Shown in pieces: positions 35,760 through 48,486 of a stretch of 64,000 nt of DNA; within the stretch, counting starts at the first letter, position 1, and each line of letters begins with the position of its first letter. The notes under the pieces are model-generated. The model saw only the letters and a list, made by a program, of their open reading frames with translations. It was not told the origin of the DNA and searched no databases. The stretch comes from Sporodiniella umbellata (lineage: Eukaryota; Mucoromycota; Mucoromycetes; Mucorales; Rhizopodaceae): contig JAIXMR010000002.1 in the NCBI GenBank assembly GCA_025677835.1, positions 464,001 to 528,000 of the forward strand. Reading direction: 5' to 3'. The position numbers and the translations under genes were made by a program.

Positions 35760-36511
35760 ACACAATAACAAAATATGCAACAACAAATGATCTCCCCATT
35801 CGTTCATTCTTTATGAAAAACATATACACCAAATTATTACTTGATTCAATGGCTCGCTTCTTTTATTTTATGCTTATTTATTTCTTGCTATGCTCTCACT
35901 TTTTTTTTTACTATGTATATTCTTACTATTTTATCTGTTCTGTATATAAAGCTTTATCTATTCTATTCTATATATCTTTTTTTTTCTACCTTTTTTACAA
36001 TAAAACAAGAAAAATACCATCATTTGTATATTAAAACATCTTACGGAACAAGACGGATATTGACCAAAAATCGACACAATGTAGGACCTGAGTTACACAA
36101 CGGTGGTGTATATTTCTTTTTACTTGTTGCTCCAAACCAATCATATACGTGAGCTATTTTTCTTTGGTAAAATTGTACAACTGTAACGATATGACGCGTG
36201 TTATGTCAAGATGACTTGATAAAGAAACAAAACAGATTCTGTCCAATTCATAAGTATTCTGCAATGTTCAGTTGCTTCATTCGTCACTTATATTTTAGGC
36301 TTGATTACTTGTCATGGTTAATGTTCTTTCCATTGCTATTGAAAGAACAAAAGCTCGTTTTTTTTAGGTCAAAATGTGGAGTGCAATGATGTCACTTTAG
36401 TCCAAAGAAAATAAGTTTTATCCGTGATACCATCATCTGTACTACTTGTGGCGAGTGGAATTAGTATGAACCAATGATTTAGACTATATCAGCCTCTTTC
36501 ATTTTTATTGA

Positions 36512-36685
36512 TCTATCTGGCTTGCCAATAAAAAAATTTTTAATCGGTATTTTCAAGCTCCTCAGAGTGATACAACACGTGTGGGCAAAAATGTCCTTTT
36601 CAAGACTTCCGCTCTTGGTGTAACACGCCTAGAAAAGAAAGATGGCGGCTATACAAAAGGAATCAAAAGAGAGTACATCATGTAG
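36512..36685 (+). pseudogene. Orphan protein-like fragment
   Basis: An open frame of about 57 codons ending in TAG, containing YFQAPQSDTTRVGKNVLF, TSALGVTRLEKKDGG and YTKGIKREYIM. Codon use and composition look like real coding sequence, unlike the surrounding AT-rich DNA, but there is no ATG and no partner exon. It could be a terminal exon of an unseen gene or a relic of a transposon or duplicated gene. Confidence 0.35.
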
Positions 36686-37693
36686 AAGTTACAAACAATC
36701 ACCAAAAAAATAAAAAAGCCCTATAGAAGAGCTTAAAAGCGTGCGTTATATGTTGAATGTTTTTTTTATCATCTATCCTAATCAAATACTCTTTAACGCA
36801 GTAAAAGAAAAAAAAAAAGAAAGGTGTATTGTTCCGTACGTGTGTTATAATACCTTGTAACCGAACAAAAAACCAGCCCACAAACAATGTAACTCAAAAC
36901 AACGAGCCACACAAAAGAGAGCAGTTGCCTTTTTTGTCTCTATTTTTGTAAGTGTATTTTAAAAGCCTCGATAGGGTATCCTAGAACGTAACCAACATAT
37001 AAAAGAAAATCGGACCTGACTAGTGATGAATACTCTTAACTTTAAATGGTTGTTTCTTTTAATCTATGTACATTATGAACTTATAAGTGCTTAGTATACT
37101 TATTTACATGAGCTAGTATCTATTCCAAATTAGGTGCTTTTTGATCTTGGATAAAAGATGAACTATGCTGGATGATGTTATTTATCTAGAATAAATGTAA
37201 TTTACTGGCGTTTTAGAATCTAAAGAAATTCTAGTCTATAGAGCCTAGACGTCTGTGAAGAAGCTCCACTTTTATTTGATACACGCTCTTTCTTTTACTC
37301 AAAATTGGCTTGTGCTAAGCAAGCGTTTTTCTAATAAAAACCAAATACAAGAACAATGGCTGACGTAAATAATAAGTTATTTCGGAGGGAGTTGCGGTAT
37401 TGAAAAAAAAAAGATATACAAGTTACCAAAAAAAGCATAATTAAATTAATTGTTATCTTGTAGACAAAATAAGACTGGCTCTCTCGATAACTATTTAAAA
37501 AATACTTTTATTGTTAATTAAGATGCAGAGATTGAAAGAACTTTCTGGGATGAATATTAAGAAAAGCCTGGATTTTTTTCTTTACCCAAGTGCGTTTCCA
37601 AACAGGGTTTAAATCTCGATCTGTAGCCATTCGTACTACTGGCATCAGTTTTATGCAAAACAAAATAAACCAATCAAGTCCAGAGTAAAACAA

Positions 37694-37786
37694 AACACAT
37701 ACACACATACACACACACATACATATACATATACATACACACACACATACACACACACATACACACACACACATATATATATATAC
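37694..37786 (+). repeat. CA/TA-rich compound microsatellite
   Basis: Imperfect CACATACACACA units grading into TATATATA. Confidence 0.9.
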
Positions 37787-37942
37787 TTCTACATACATAA
37801 TGGGCTTGTATGGGTATATCAGCGAGAAATATACAATTTGATAGGAGTTAAAAGATTTTGGCTTATTTGTGTTTTTTTTTTTCGATTTTGATTTTTATAT
37901 TTGATTTTAACCAAAGAAAGAAAAAAAAAGAAAACTCAATTA

Positions 37943-39479
37943 TTATTTTCTGGCACGTCCTCTTCTTGCTAGTGCCGGCGCGCCTTTTCTTTGTCTTTTA
38001 GCAAGAGAAGGTACTGGGATCTCACAATCCGAGTTTGCGTCTAGCTGGTCAGTGTCTTGATATTTAGTTTCTATCGCACGTCTGTTAATCTCATTCTCAA
38101 CCAGTGCTACTCTTTCATTGACCCAGACGTTCTGCTTAAAAAATTGGGTTTTGCTGGTATAAAGTCCTGTGTGGCTATTATTAGCCGTGAAGGCTCTCAA
38201 ATCCCTAATGTCCAGACTCAATTCATCCAAATCTCTGACTGCATGAACTCGACTAAGATAATAGGAAAACGAGAGCAACTCGATACGCCTCCACATATTT
38301 TTTTTGTTTGTGACTGGATTTATAGAGAACGCGGCAATACAGTTGGGGTTTTCAACCATGCCCGCCATCTTTTCAAGAACGTCTCGGGTATTATCAATTA
38401 GTATCTGAGGGAGTGGGGTAGGATCCGATAGCAAATGTCCAAGTGAGATCGCATTCACTTTGAAGTCATCGGGTGCATATCGAAGCGTAAATACAATCTG
38501 GGCAATAACCTTGAACAGTTCCGCAGTACCTCGAACATCAAGAATACTAAACAGATGTCGATAATCGTCCACAAATCCATTGATCTGCTTCGTTGTCTGA
38601 GAATGATTGGCACGTAACTTTTCGGCAGAAGTGATACTCACACCGAGTTGTATTCGGTTAAACACTTCATACTATAACAAACAGTCAGTTATCTCTCCAT
38701 ATTCCGGAGCAGTGGGTATATAAGACTTACTTCGGCTTCCTCATTCAGATTGGTGTATTCAACTAATGAGGGTATTAATAATTAATTGCTTTCTTTCCCG
38801 TCTAACGCGTTTCTACTTACTACATACAAATTCATGAGAATTGAATCGTTCAATGGCCTCTGCTGGGAGCATTAAATGATCTTTGGCTAAGCATGGATTG
38901 GTTAGAGCGAGATAAAATAGACTATATATGTGTGTACATATTTACTGCGTTGCATGGCTTGTATGTTCACATTATTGTTAGTGGATTGAAGTCGACTAAA
39001 ATAAAAGTTCATCGATCTCCCAGAGGTATCGTCAATATACGGAAATTCGTTATTCATAAACCTAGATAGAATAATAATCAGCTTGCCCTTGAAATAAGGG
39101 AGAACTTACTTGTAAATAGCAGTCAAACGTTGTTTTCCATCTACACAGACCCGCGTATATCTTCCATTGATTTCTCTTATGGCAAATACAAGAGGTGGTA
39201 TGTAGTAGTTGTTGAGAATAGAATCCACCAATCGACTCATTTTGTTGGTATCCCATACAATATCTCTTTGATAGGGTGCATCCTATTTAAATCAAAGCCT
39301 TGTAAGCAAACATTTTGTCTATTTTTTTTCTTTGGGTACCAAGAAAATGTGTTCTCTGTCAATATATTCTAACCAAATAAAATTTTTTAACTTTACTTTT
39401 CCCTTTTTTTTTTTCTACCTTTTAATTTCCAAGCAGGCATCGTCCTAGCTTTAGGGGGGGAGAGTGTGGGTTGATTCAT
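37943..39479 (-). CDS. DUF262 (GmrSD/ParB-like) domain protein
   Basis: Start MNQPTLSPPKARTMPAWK at 39479. After an intron the DUF262 signature appears: YQRDIVWDTNKMSRLVDSIL, NNYYIPPLVFAI, and VCVDGKQRLTAI, where DGKQRL corresponds to the DGQQR nucleotide-binding/hydrolase motif of bacterial family members. Further exons encode NFYFSRLQSTNNN and LNEEAEYEVFNRIQLGVSIT, the last matching the family's FxRINxG element. The large final exon is helical and ends in basic residues (KRQRKGAPALARRGRARK), a plausible nuclear-localisation signal. About 430 residues, about six exons. In bacteria DUF262 occurs in modification-dependent restriction enzymes; its role in fungi is not established. Confidence 0.85.
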
Positions 39480-41698
39480 TGTTTATATCTTTTAGATAAC
39501 AATCCAAAATAAATAAATATTTTTTTTCTCAAAGTGATAATAAAAGGCTTTCTCAGAAAAAAAAAACATAAAAAAAGAAAAACGGTATTGGGTACAAATC
39601 GGAATCTAAAACTCGGAACGATGACAAAACAAAAAAAAAATCTTGCATGAGTCTTAAAAAGGCGTAAGTGAAAGAATAGAGCAAATACTAGGAAAAAACT
39701 GCCTTGGTTCAATAAAAAGTAAAGGCGAGATTTACTGATACAGTTCACTCGAATGGAACCTACGTAGTGTAGCAGTCTTTCTTATGTACCAGAGAACTCT
39801 CTAAAGTCTATAGAGTAGACGTGTGTTGTTTCTTTGTTGAGTTGACCTGTTTTTGTTTTTCCGTTTGATTTTGACGAGCTTAAATAAACCACCTCCTGAG
39901 TTTACTTTCAGTTTCTGTAGAATAGACAATCTTTAACTCTAATAAAAGAAAGAGTCTTCAGGTAAAGAGGGCTGGTGTATATAGAGTTCAGACATCACTG
40001 AAAAACGTTCTTTTTTTGCAAGTGCCAATATCGCTTTGTGCCCAGTTACACAAACCTTAGAGAGCTGTTCAAAAGCTTTTTCTTTTTGCCAATCACAACA
40101 AGCAAATATAAGCAAAAAAAGGTTTTTTTTTTCCTTTTTTTTCTTTTAGCTCAAAGTAACAGACAACAAAGTAGTTTGCGTTTTACATCGTATGGCTTTT
40201 TCAACTCTGCTCAGAGTACTAGCGTATGTTATACTAAATTCTTGATCTATAAATAGTTGCCCAATAGTATCAAAGAAAACATATAGCTTGTATCAGCCCG
40301 GTTGATAGATAGTGTCAATTGCAAAAAAGCCATAAACGATCTGGAAAAGGGATGCTGTCAAATTCGAAAGATGTAGCTGGTAGTGGCAGTTGATATCTAC
40401 AGTTGTGACCCTTTTTTTCAATCAAGTTAAGGGGGTGTTTTAAGTTTTGTAGCTCAAGTTTCTTTTTGGTCATTGTCAGGCTAAACTTCAGGTACAGTCT
40501 ATGTTGTCTGCTAAAGCATTGACTAAAAAGTTTGAATAAATATTGCAATAGAAAAAAGTGTTTTTGACCTTGACTTGTATTATGTAACAGCTGGTTAAAG
40601 GCCAGTGAGGGCTTTTTTTTTGGTTTACTGGCGCTTGGTATTTACTTACATTCTTTCTTGCTCGTGAGCCTAGCACATTCACTCTCTCTTTGAAGACTCT
40701 GAGGGCCGCTTAATACAGTGGTTATAATATGCATAAACAGATCGCCTCATTCTGTGTATATTTACCATAAAACTTGAAATGTCGATGCAATAAAGCTCGA
40801 ATATAATATTAAACATGCTGTTTTCAACCATCATCATATTGAACGCTAGCTTGAACCCTTTGTTGTAAAATAAAAGTTAGTATTGAGCGCACAGAGAGTA
40901 AAGTTGCGTACACTGTAGCAAACGTACCAACTGACATGGCTACTTCTTAAATCCAAAGTAGAAATTAGATAGGCTCAAAACCCAATATAGGAAGTAGTCC
41001 GCATCCCCTAAAGCAGTAAATCAACAGTGAAGTAAAGTTTACGTGTACTTTACCAAGTAGCTAGTCTTTGTTTATTTTTTATAGCACCGCCTTTTGATAC
41101 GCTCTAGTTCTAAACCATAGAGAAGTAGTTAACCACAAAGCCAAGTAAAAACATGGTTGATTAAACAGGTCAACCGGACTGTTCCATAACAAACCGTAGC
41201 TTATGAAAAACAGAGCGTTTAAAAATAGTATCAGTACATAAAAAAGCTCTTATTGTAGATGTAAAACATGTGTTTTATAAAAGACTAAAAAAACACTATT
41301 TCGAAAGCTGTATTAGGCTTGCTTTTTTAAGATATCTGGGTCTGTTTTACTACACTCAAGATCAGTTGGCTTTATTCCTTTACAAAAAAGCGTCCTAAGC
41401 AATTACACGTTAGAGACTTCCTTTTTATTTATTTTTAAATATCTATAAACCATAGAAAAACCCACTCAGCTATAGACTAAAAGATTTTGTTTCTATTTTT
41501 TTTTCTCAGGAGCTTCTTGCTTTTATTCTTGTTCTGGTAAGCTTTCTATTCAGACAGTTGTCAGCTTTTTTTCTGTCTTAGGGCTGTCTAATAGGACTTT
41601 GAATTATAACGCAGATGAGACAGCGAAAAGAGGCGTCACAAAGTCATTAGAATAATATGCGCAGAACTATTGTTTCAATCGTTTAGCTTCTGCCGGCA
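39480..41698. other. 2.2-kb gene-poor region
   Basis: AT-rich with many short T-runs; no exon, RNA or repeat family recognised by eye. Confidence 0.5.
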
Positions 41699-43685
41699 AT
41701 GTCAGAGAATGCTACCGTCCAGTTCAATGTGTTATTTACAGCTCAAAAAACCAAGAAATTCAAAACATGGCAAGACGGGACCATGAAGTACTTTTCCAAC
41801 AACAAAAAAGTAAAAAAAAAAAAGAGACATAAAACTGGACTTATCTTTGTTTGTACGATAGCTTGTGTTGACCGACGAAAAAGGATACAATATCGATAGA
41901 AAGTTTTACAAATCCGGTATACCCTCTGTGGGCGATGAAATCGAATTTGATGGGCACATTGTTACTATCGAAGCATGTGCTGAACAACTTACGGTAGAAG
42001 CACCAGTGACGAGAACTGCGCCAGCTGTCCAACCTACACCGTCTTACAGTTTACCTAAGAAAAGAAAGCCTTTAAATCAATATCCTTTGGAAAACTCTCC
42101 ATCTAGTAGCGCTTTGAATGGAAAGTTTATTTCACCTCTCAAAAGAAAGCAAAGACTTATAACGGTTGATCCTGAAGAATTGGACGATCCTATGGATATC
42201 ATAGAACCTTCCACGACTGCTATACAAAACGCAACACCCATCGCAGTAGCCCCATCTTCGCATAATTCTTTTAAAAAAAGGGACCTTCCATTTACACCCA
42301 ATCCTACGCTTAAACACAATATCCCAGTATCTGTCAATTCACAACTAAGCGTCAGGCCTGAACCTCAAACGTCTACAAATAGTATATCTGTAAAAAAAGT
42401 ACGTTATGGTCTATCTAAACCTCCATCATTCATCCAAAACAACACTACAAAAAACGACAACATATCAACGTATTCTATCTTTTTTTTTTTTTTTAAGTAT
42501 CCATACATCAATTAACTTTTTCTTTTTTTTTTAGCGAAATGTCTTCATTTACTAAAGCATCAAATATAAAAGAGCCTTCAAACAGCAAACCTATATCAAC
42601 ACCAAACATACTATCAGCGTCAGTAAATATATCAAAACCGTTCAAAAGTCCATTTGCTGAAGGAGTGTAAAGGCAGTTACTTGTATATTGTTCTTTACTA
42701 ACACTATATTATGTAGATACACCACATCTGTGTTACAATTCCCAAGCTCTAAAAAAGCCCTGACAGTTTTGAAAACCAAAAAATATCCAAAAAGAAGCAA
42801 AGTTGTGCCAACAAAATTTGTAATTGATACAAGAATACGAAGAGCTAAATTACTTACTTTTTATTAAAAAAAAAAACTACAGGCTAGCGCTCAAGTGTAC
42901 CGAGAGACATTTAAAAAAATAATTTATGAACACTTGGAGGTATATACTTTATAGAGATCCGGTTTACTTATTTGGCATGAGCTGGTTAGATTTTGCTGTT
43001 AAATTACAGCGTTTATTTCTATTCTATTTATGAAAAGTTTGGAGCTGGGAAACACGGCAGCATATTAGAAAAAGCGATCCGATCCAAAGGTCTAGGCATG
43101 TATGTGAATTGTGAAATTCATGTCGATAGTCGATATCAAGATACAAGGTATCGTTTAACGATCCGGAGCAAAGAACACCATTCGAAATACAGTAAAGACG
43201 ACATTTGGGCTATTTCAAAAGTGCCTACGTTTGAAGCAAGCCAAACTTTTCTTGCTAAGAGTACCTTTTTTGGTCCTTTTTCAAATGGTAATTTAGAGGT
43301 AAAAGACAATTGACCTTCTCCCCTCTTTTTTTTTAAGGAAAAAGGTAGCTAAATTTAAATAGCTGGATTGTTTATCACCAAGGGATGCTCGTGTAGCTTC
43401 AAAAATAACTAGTGAAGTTCACGAAATATTTGCCCTAAGAACAATTTCAGCAAATACGGAATTCATGATGCTAGATGCTTTAGAGGACAGATTGGAAAGT
43501 TTACCCTTGCTGCGTGATATACTGGGCGAAAAATCAAACAAAAAGAAAAAACTAGATCTGCTGCCTAAGCCTATGCTTGAATGTATAAATCTGAAGCAAG
43601 ACGACTGTATTGATATGAACAAAAGAATCGCCGAAACAGTAGCTCTCTATAAATTGAATGAAGATCAAGAAAGGTAAGCTCCTTG

Positions 43686-43719
<34 letters not shown>

Positions 43720-45616
43720 GCAAATCCATTAAAAAAAAAAAGCGTTTTACGGCGAGTCTGTTTATCTGTTATACGTAACCCTGGATGGAATGAGAACGCG
43801 GATAGCTCTGTTGTTTTGGTACATGGCGTGTATGGATCAGGAAAAAGGTTGGGCATAAAAATGTATTTTTTACTCCTTTTTTTTTGTATGCTTTATTTTA
43901 AACAATTACCTAAATAGTTTTCTTGCAGCAGTCATCATTATATTTATTGAGCAGCTCATTGAAAGTGTGAATACGTACAGAGAGCCGGATGATCAAATAG
44001 AATTCAAAATCTTGGTTTCCTCTATGACTGTAAGCCTCCCAATTTTTTCTGTTGTCTTTCATCTTATTTTTTTTTTTTTTTTTGGTTACTTGTTTATACA
44101 GAATGTAGCTGTAGATCGTATTTTACAAACTCTTTTGAAACTTGGATATGACGATTTTATTCGTATTGGGAGCATGAAGAAAATTTCTAAAAACTTGCTG
44201 CCATTCACAGCTAAAGCGAGACTGTCTAGCAATGAAGGTATGTATAACACACTATTTACGTGGAGATAGAGTAGGTCAACTTTTGTATAATAGAACTGAA
44301 AGAATTGGAACAAATGTTGGACGATGGACAAAATTCAGAAGAGGACGTTGAACATATCGGCACAGCTATTCAGCGCTTTCGCAAGTCAGAAAGCGTATCT
44401 CAAGTTCATTCTGCACGTGTTGTAGGCACTACCTTTATGTCCTCTGTGTTTGAAGTGTTTAATGATGTTCGATTTCCCCTTATTTTGGTGGATGAGTCCT
44501 CGCAGTTAATGGAGCCTTTAACCATGGTTCCTTTGACTCGGTTTTCTTGTAATAGACTTGTTATGATTGGCGATCCACTACAAGTAAAAAAGAGAAAACC
44601 CTCAAGAAAAAACTAACCTCGTTGCTAGTTACCTCCCACGTTGGTTTCTCCATCCGAAGAAAACAAGATTGGACAAGGTTTAGACAAGACGCTATTTGAT
44701 CGATTTATTGAAGTATACATTTATATTTGCCTATTTTTTTTTCCAAGAGCTAAAACAATTGACTTAAACAAATAGATGGGACACGAATCAATCATGCTAA
44801 GAACGCAATACCGAGTAAGTGGAAACCAATTGATATACTCTATTTACTGATGTTGTCATACAGTGTCACCCTAAAATATCTGCTATAAGCAACAAACTTT
44901 TCTATGAGCGTAGGCTGGTTAACGGCATCACTAATGAAGACCGCAAACCGCTTTTGAAAGGGCTTCCTACGGTAGTATTTGTAGATGTGAGCGGCGCAGT
45001 AAGTACTGGAATACAACCTCAATTAATGACTGATTTTTTTTTTATTAGGAGCAAAAATCTGTTAGAACCAACTCTTTTTGGAATGAAGCCGAAGTCGGAG
45101 TGGCTACTATTATTATTCAGTCAATGGCTGGTCTTGAAGTGCAGTCAAACGATATGGGCGTTATAAGCTTATGTAAGTGATGCGTCGTGTATAACCGTGT
45201 GTCTTACGTTGGTTGAGCAGATAAAGAGCAAGCCGACAAATTGTCGGACCGCCTGAACGCAACAGGAAATACTTCACTTGCCAAAAGCGTTCAGATATCC
45301 ACCGTTGACGCCTTTCAGGGGGTGAGAAGGATGTTATTATTTTGTCAACAGTACGCACTACTGAAAGTGCGTTTATGCATAACCAGCCTCGTATCAACGT
45401 GGCTCTCACACGAGCCAAGAGGCATCTTATCATACTCGGCAATCGAAATTTACTTAGTATGAATGAGTTTTGGTCCAAAATCATATGGGACTGTGAAGGT
45501 AAAAAACACACACACACAGGCTAAAACAGTTTTATTTATTTCGTGGCATAGATAATGTTATGACACAACAAAGTTTTATAGGACTGTTGCAAAATCTCAA
45601 AATAAATGATGATTAA
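41699..45616 (+). CDS. ZGRF1-like SF1 DNA helicase with N-terminal DUF2439
   Basis: Genome-stability helicase. N-terminus: DUF2439 (FNVLFTAQKTKKFKTWQDG, YNIDRKFYKSGIPSVGDEIE, FDGHIVTIEAC). A Ser/Pro-rich linker follows, then a YTTSVLQFPSSKKAL segment. The helicase core has Walker A GVYGSGKS, SSMTNVAVDRIL, DESSQLMEP (motif II), IGDPLQLPPT (motif III), LRTQYRCHP (motif IV), STVDAFQGGEKDVIILS (motif V) and NVALTRAKRHLIILG (motif VI). More than twelve exons; the final exon ends LLQNLKINDD. Human ZGRF1 has the same DUF2439-plus-helicase order and acts in crosslink repair and recombination, whereas budding-yeast Mte1 and fission-yeast Dbl2 keep only the DUF2439 part. The stop codon overlaps that of the convergent gene. 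Confidence 0.9.
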
Positions 45617-46386
45617 AACTTAAATCTTATAAAATCAAGCTCGCATGAGTTCTTTTCTTGGGTGTCTGCCTTTATGGATAACCTCAAATCTCCCAAATGA
45701 TTAGAAGGTAAGAAAGAAGACAAGGAATATAAGTCTGCAGGTTGGGCATGAGGTGTTGGTATTGGATCTAGTGGTTGCAGTTGAGGCCTAGTTAGGTGTA
45801 CACTTGTTTGCTTATCTGGTTTTGAAAAAGGACCAATTAGGAGCTTAGCCAAGAAAATAAAAAAAGCAAGCTCTACTCACCAGGGTTCATCACATTTAGA
45901 AAATACTCAAGGCGGCGAGTGACTCTGCTTGAGTTGATTTTGAGTTTTCCGCCTACAGACACAGGCTTTGAAGTCACAGGATAAGGGGGCGTCCATGTGG
46001 TTGAAAAGTGTTTTGATTGCTCTTGCCATAATGAACAGTCTTTTGTGAAACTCTGGATACTGAAAACTGGGTAATCCAGAAAGACGTCCACAGGTATCTC
46101 TTCCGGGAGCTTCCAAGAAGCTACCAATAAGTCCAGCCTTTTCAAAACTAAGTTCGTTATTTTCCATCCGCACGATATGTTGTTAAAGTCTTTAATGGGC
46201 TTTGGATCTTGAATTACGTTAGCTTTTTCAACAAAAGCTTGTGTTACTTGTTTAGTCAGTTCATAGTAAATTTCTATCATTGTTACTAAAACAGACATCA
46301 AGAGCGAGGGATACAAGCTTACCTTTCTTTGGTAATTGTGGAAAGTGCTCGAATACCTCTTGGCGATAGTCTTCCGAAATTAGCAT
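45613..46386 (-). CDS. Unrecognised protein, convergent with helicase
   Basis: Starts MLISEDYRQEVFEHFPQLPK; exon 2 begins VTMIEIYYELTKQVTQAFVE and contains WKITNLVLKRLDLLVASWKL and PVDVFLDYPVFSIQSF. The third exon is reached by an intron of about 65 nt (ending TTTTTCAAAACCAG) that keeps frame and continues DKQTSVHLTRPQLQPLDPIP to the end FIRFKF at 45613. About 230 residues, Pro-rich near the C-terminus, no membrane segment. A different acceptor would give an earlier stop at 45812. I do not recognise the family. Confidence 0.65.
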
Positions 46387-46492
46387 TTTTAGGAAGGAAA
46401 AACCGGAAGCTCTTTTGGATTAGCCGATATTTTCCTTAAATAAATATAGTTTTGTGCTGTTAATAAATTTATAAGCAGTACATATAAAGCAA

Positions 46493-46506
46493 GTTTATAT
46501 AAAGCC
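46493..46506 (+). promoter_or_regulatory. Probable TATA box
   Basis: agtttatataaagc lies about 50-60 bp before the ATG at 46554. Confidence 0.45.
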
Positions 46507-46553
46507 TTATACTTTCTTCTTCTTTTTATTATTATACCCCCTCTATTCATCAA

Positions 46554-46799
46554 ATGACTGCGGACAGATACAAAAAAATACTGTTACTAGAGTCTACACT
46601 AGACGATTTACGAATTGATGGCGAATCCATAGATATTGTGTTCAAATCCATCAAAAATGCATTTCCAGTACATTCAAAGCTTAAATCACAAGAAATAGAC
46701 GAGGAAGTTTGTAGAGAGTATGATGAATTAATGGCTCAAGTTCGACATCTGGATCGATGTTTAAAGAAGCTAGACAAGTCTATGAAATCAATAACTTAG
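46554..46799 (+). CDS. Small coiled-coil protein (81 aa)
   Basis: Intronless ORF: MTADRYKKILLLESTLDDLR at the start, a helical C-terminal half (EEVCREYDELMAQVRHLDRC, LKKLDKSMKSIT). It has a clear TATA box and a pyrimidine-rich leader, supporting transcription. Size and heptad-like C-terminus recall small kinetochore/DASH-type subunits, but this is a guess from shape only. It ends 6 bp before the septin stop codon on the opposite strand. Confidence 0.65.
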   Translation: MTADRYKKILLLESTLDDLRIDGESIDIVFKSIKNAFPVHSKLKSQEIDEEVCREYDELMAQVRHLDRCLKKLDKSMKSIT

Positions 46800-46805
46800 A
46801 GTGCT

Positions 46806-48486
46806 TTATTTAAATGTGAATCCCTTCTTCTTTGTTCTCTCCATGTCCATGCGGCGTCTTTTGTCCTCAAGGTCAGCCAGCTGCTTATCTAGGGCTGACT
46901 TCATATCTTTGTGACGATTATACAACTTATATATATAGAAATGCATTAATTTACCTTTTATCTTTCTTTTCATTAAATTAATTTACCTCTTGTTCAGATT
47001 GCTTTAATTTCCTTTCTTTGTCTTGAGCTTTTGTATGTAAAATTGCATTCATATCAGCTTCTAATTTGGCTAATTTTTGATCGTGAGCAGAGCGTCTTTC
47101 CTCGGTTTTTTCTGCAGGGCTAAAGATATTACAGTGGGTTAGTTTTGTCTTTTTTTCTTTCTCTGGACATACTCTATTTCCTTAAATACGGACGTGTCCT
47201 GTGAAATTCCCAGAGAGGATAACTTTTCGGAGCGATAGTTTTCATATATAACATCATTCGTGTACTCTTTGAGTTCTTCCATATGTGTACTATATCATTG
47301 TAAATAACAGTTAACAAAAAAAACTTTTTACCGGATCAACATCTGTCGAAGCTTGACAAAGTCGCAGTGATCTTCGTTGTCTACTTCAATCACACCCCAA
47401 GGATACATTCTTCCTCGAACACGGCGGCCGCCTTTTAAAGTGAATTCGTTTATAGAGCCAACGACAGCGAATGGGATTTTAGACATTATCTCTCTATTTT
47501 CTGCTACAGTCTCCACATCATCGTATTCATAAACCGGCGCTTGGTAAATTTGAATTTGATGATGTTCAATATCATTGAGTATACGGTGCTTAAAATCCAT
47601 AATTTCTTCGTCTGTCATTGTGTCTGATTTAGCTATCACAGGAATTATGTTTACTCGTTTGTGAAGACGTCGCATGAACTCAATGTCAATTGGCTTCAGC
47701 CTATATCTGAGTCAGTATATTCTTTTTTCTTTACAATTTATGTTTTATATGTATGACTTTACGAGTGTCCAGTAGGGGCGATAAAATAAATACAGGCATG
47801 AATACGATCGTCCACCAAACGACTACGATGAACTCGTGTTTCTTGCTCGAGATAGGTATTAAACCTACCCTCTACTTCATCTAAAATAGGCTTCCAACTG
47901 TATCGTTTATACTAGTTTAGTAAAGAAATTAGTGTTTCATAAAACTACCTTTGTGAGTTATTAACAAAATCACCAAACCCTGGCGTATCCACTACTGTCA
48001 GTTTTAACTTGACTCCATTCTCCTCAATGTCAGCGGTAATCGAGTGTATTTGAACCGTCTTTGATGCTCTTGCTGGGTCAATTGCGTACTTTCTTTCTGA
48101 AAGCAACTGGGTATTAAATAGCGTATTGATAAGTGTGGACTTTCCTAAGCCAGACTCGCCTAAAACAAACACATAAACAGTTTGTTTCTTTTTCTTTTCT
48201 TTTCTTTTTTGAATAGTATAGCATACCGGCTACCATGCATGTAAACTGAAAACCCGACTTGACAGACTTGCGGTGAACTTGGTTTGGCAAGTTGGAAAAC
48301 CCAACGTAGCCGTGCAATCTTGGCCGTAAAACTTTATTTGGCTGAACAAGTATGGTTATGTTTGTTTTTCATCAAAAAAAAAAATTAAGTAAATTTACCT
48401 CGCTGACTGCAGATGCTTTTCTAGAGACTAACCGTACACGAAACCGTTTAATAGACTGAATACTATGGACTACACTTACTATTCAT
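46806..48486 (-). CDS. Septin (probably Cdc3-type)
   Basis: GTP-binding filament protein of the septin ring. The start is inferred as a tiny exon ATG AAT A at 48486, spliced to give [10 protein letters not shown], then [21 protein letters not shown]-loop [10 protein letters not shown]3 DTPGFGD, G4 AKSD, and septin unique element ([29 protein letters not shown]). A C-terminal coiled coil ([39 protein letters not shown]) ends KKKGFTFK. The coiled coil argues for a Cdc3-type rather than Cdc10-type septin, though the N-terminal GYVGF motif is shared with the Cdc10/SEPT7 group. About nine exons. Confidence 0.9.

Larger units (their letters stand above)
35760..37942. other. 2.2-kb gene-poor region
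   Basis: AT-rich. It includes a protein-like 57-codon open frame at 36512-36685 (+), a weak tRNA-like word near 36446, and a CA/TA-rich microsatellite at 37694-37786. Confidence 0.5.

Noticed and set aside
37514..37798. Minus-strand ORF with Val-Cys repeats
   Set aside because: Created by the CACATA microsatellite; no other coding features.
48450..48486. Septin gene without a start codon
   Set aside because: A tiny first exon (ATG AAT A) and a 52-nt intron ending GGTTAG give [12 protein letters not shown] in frame.
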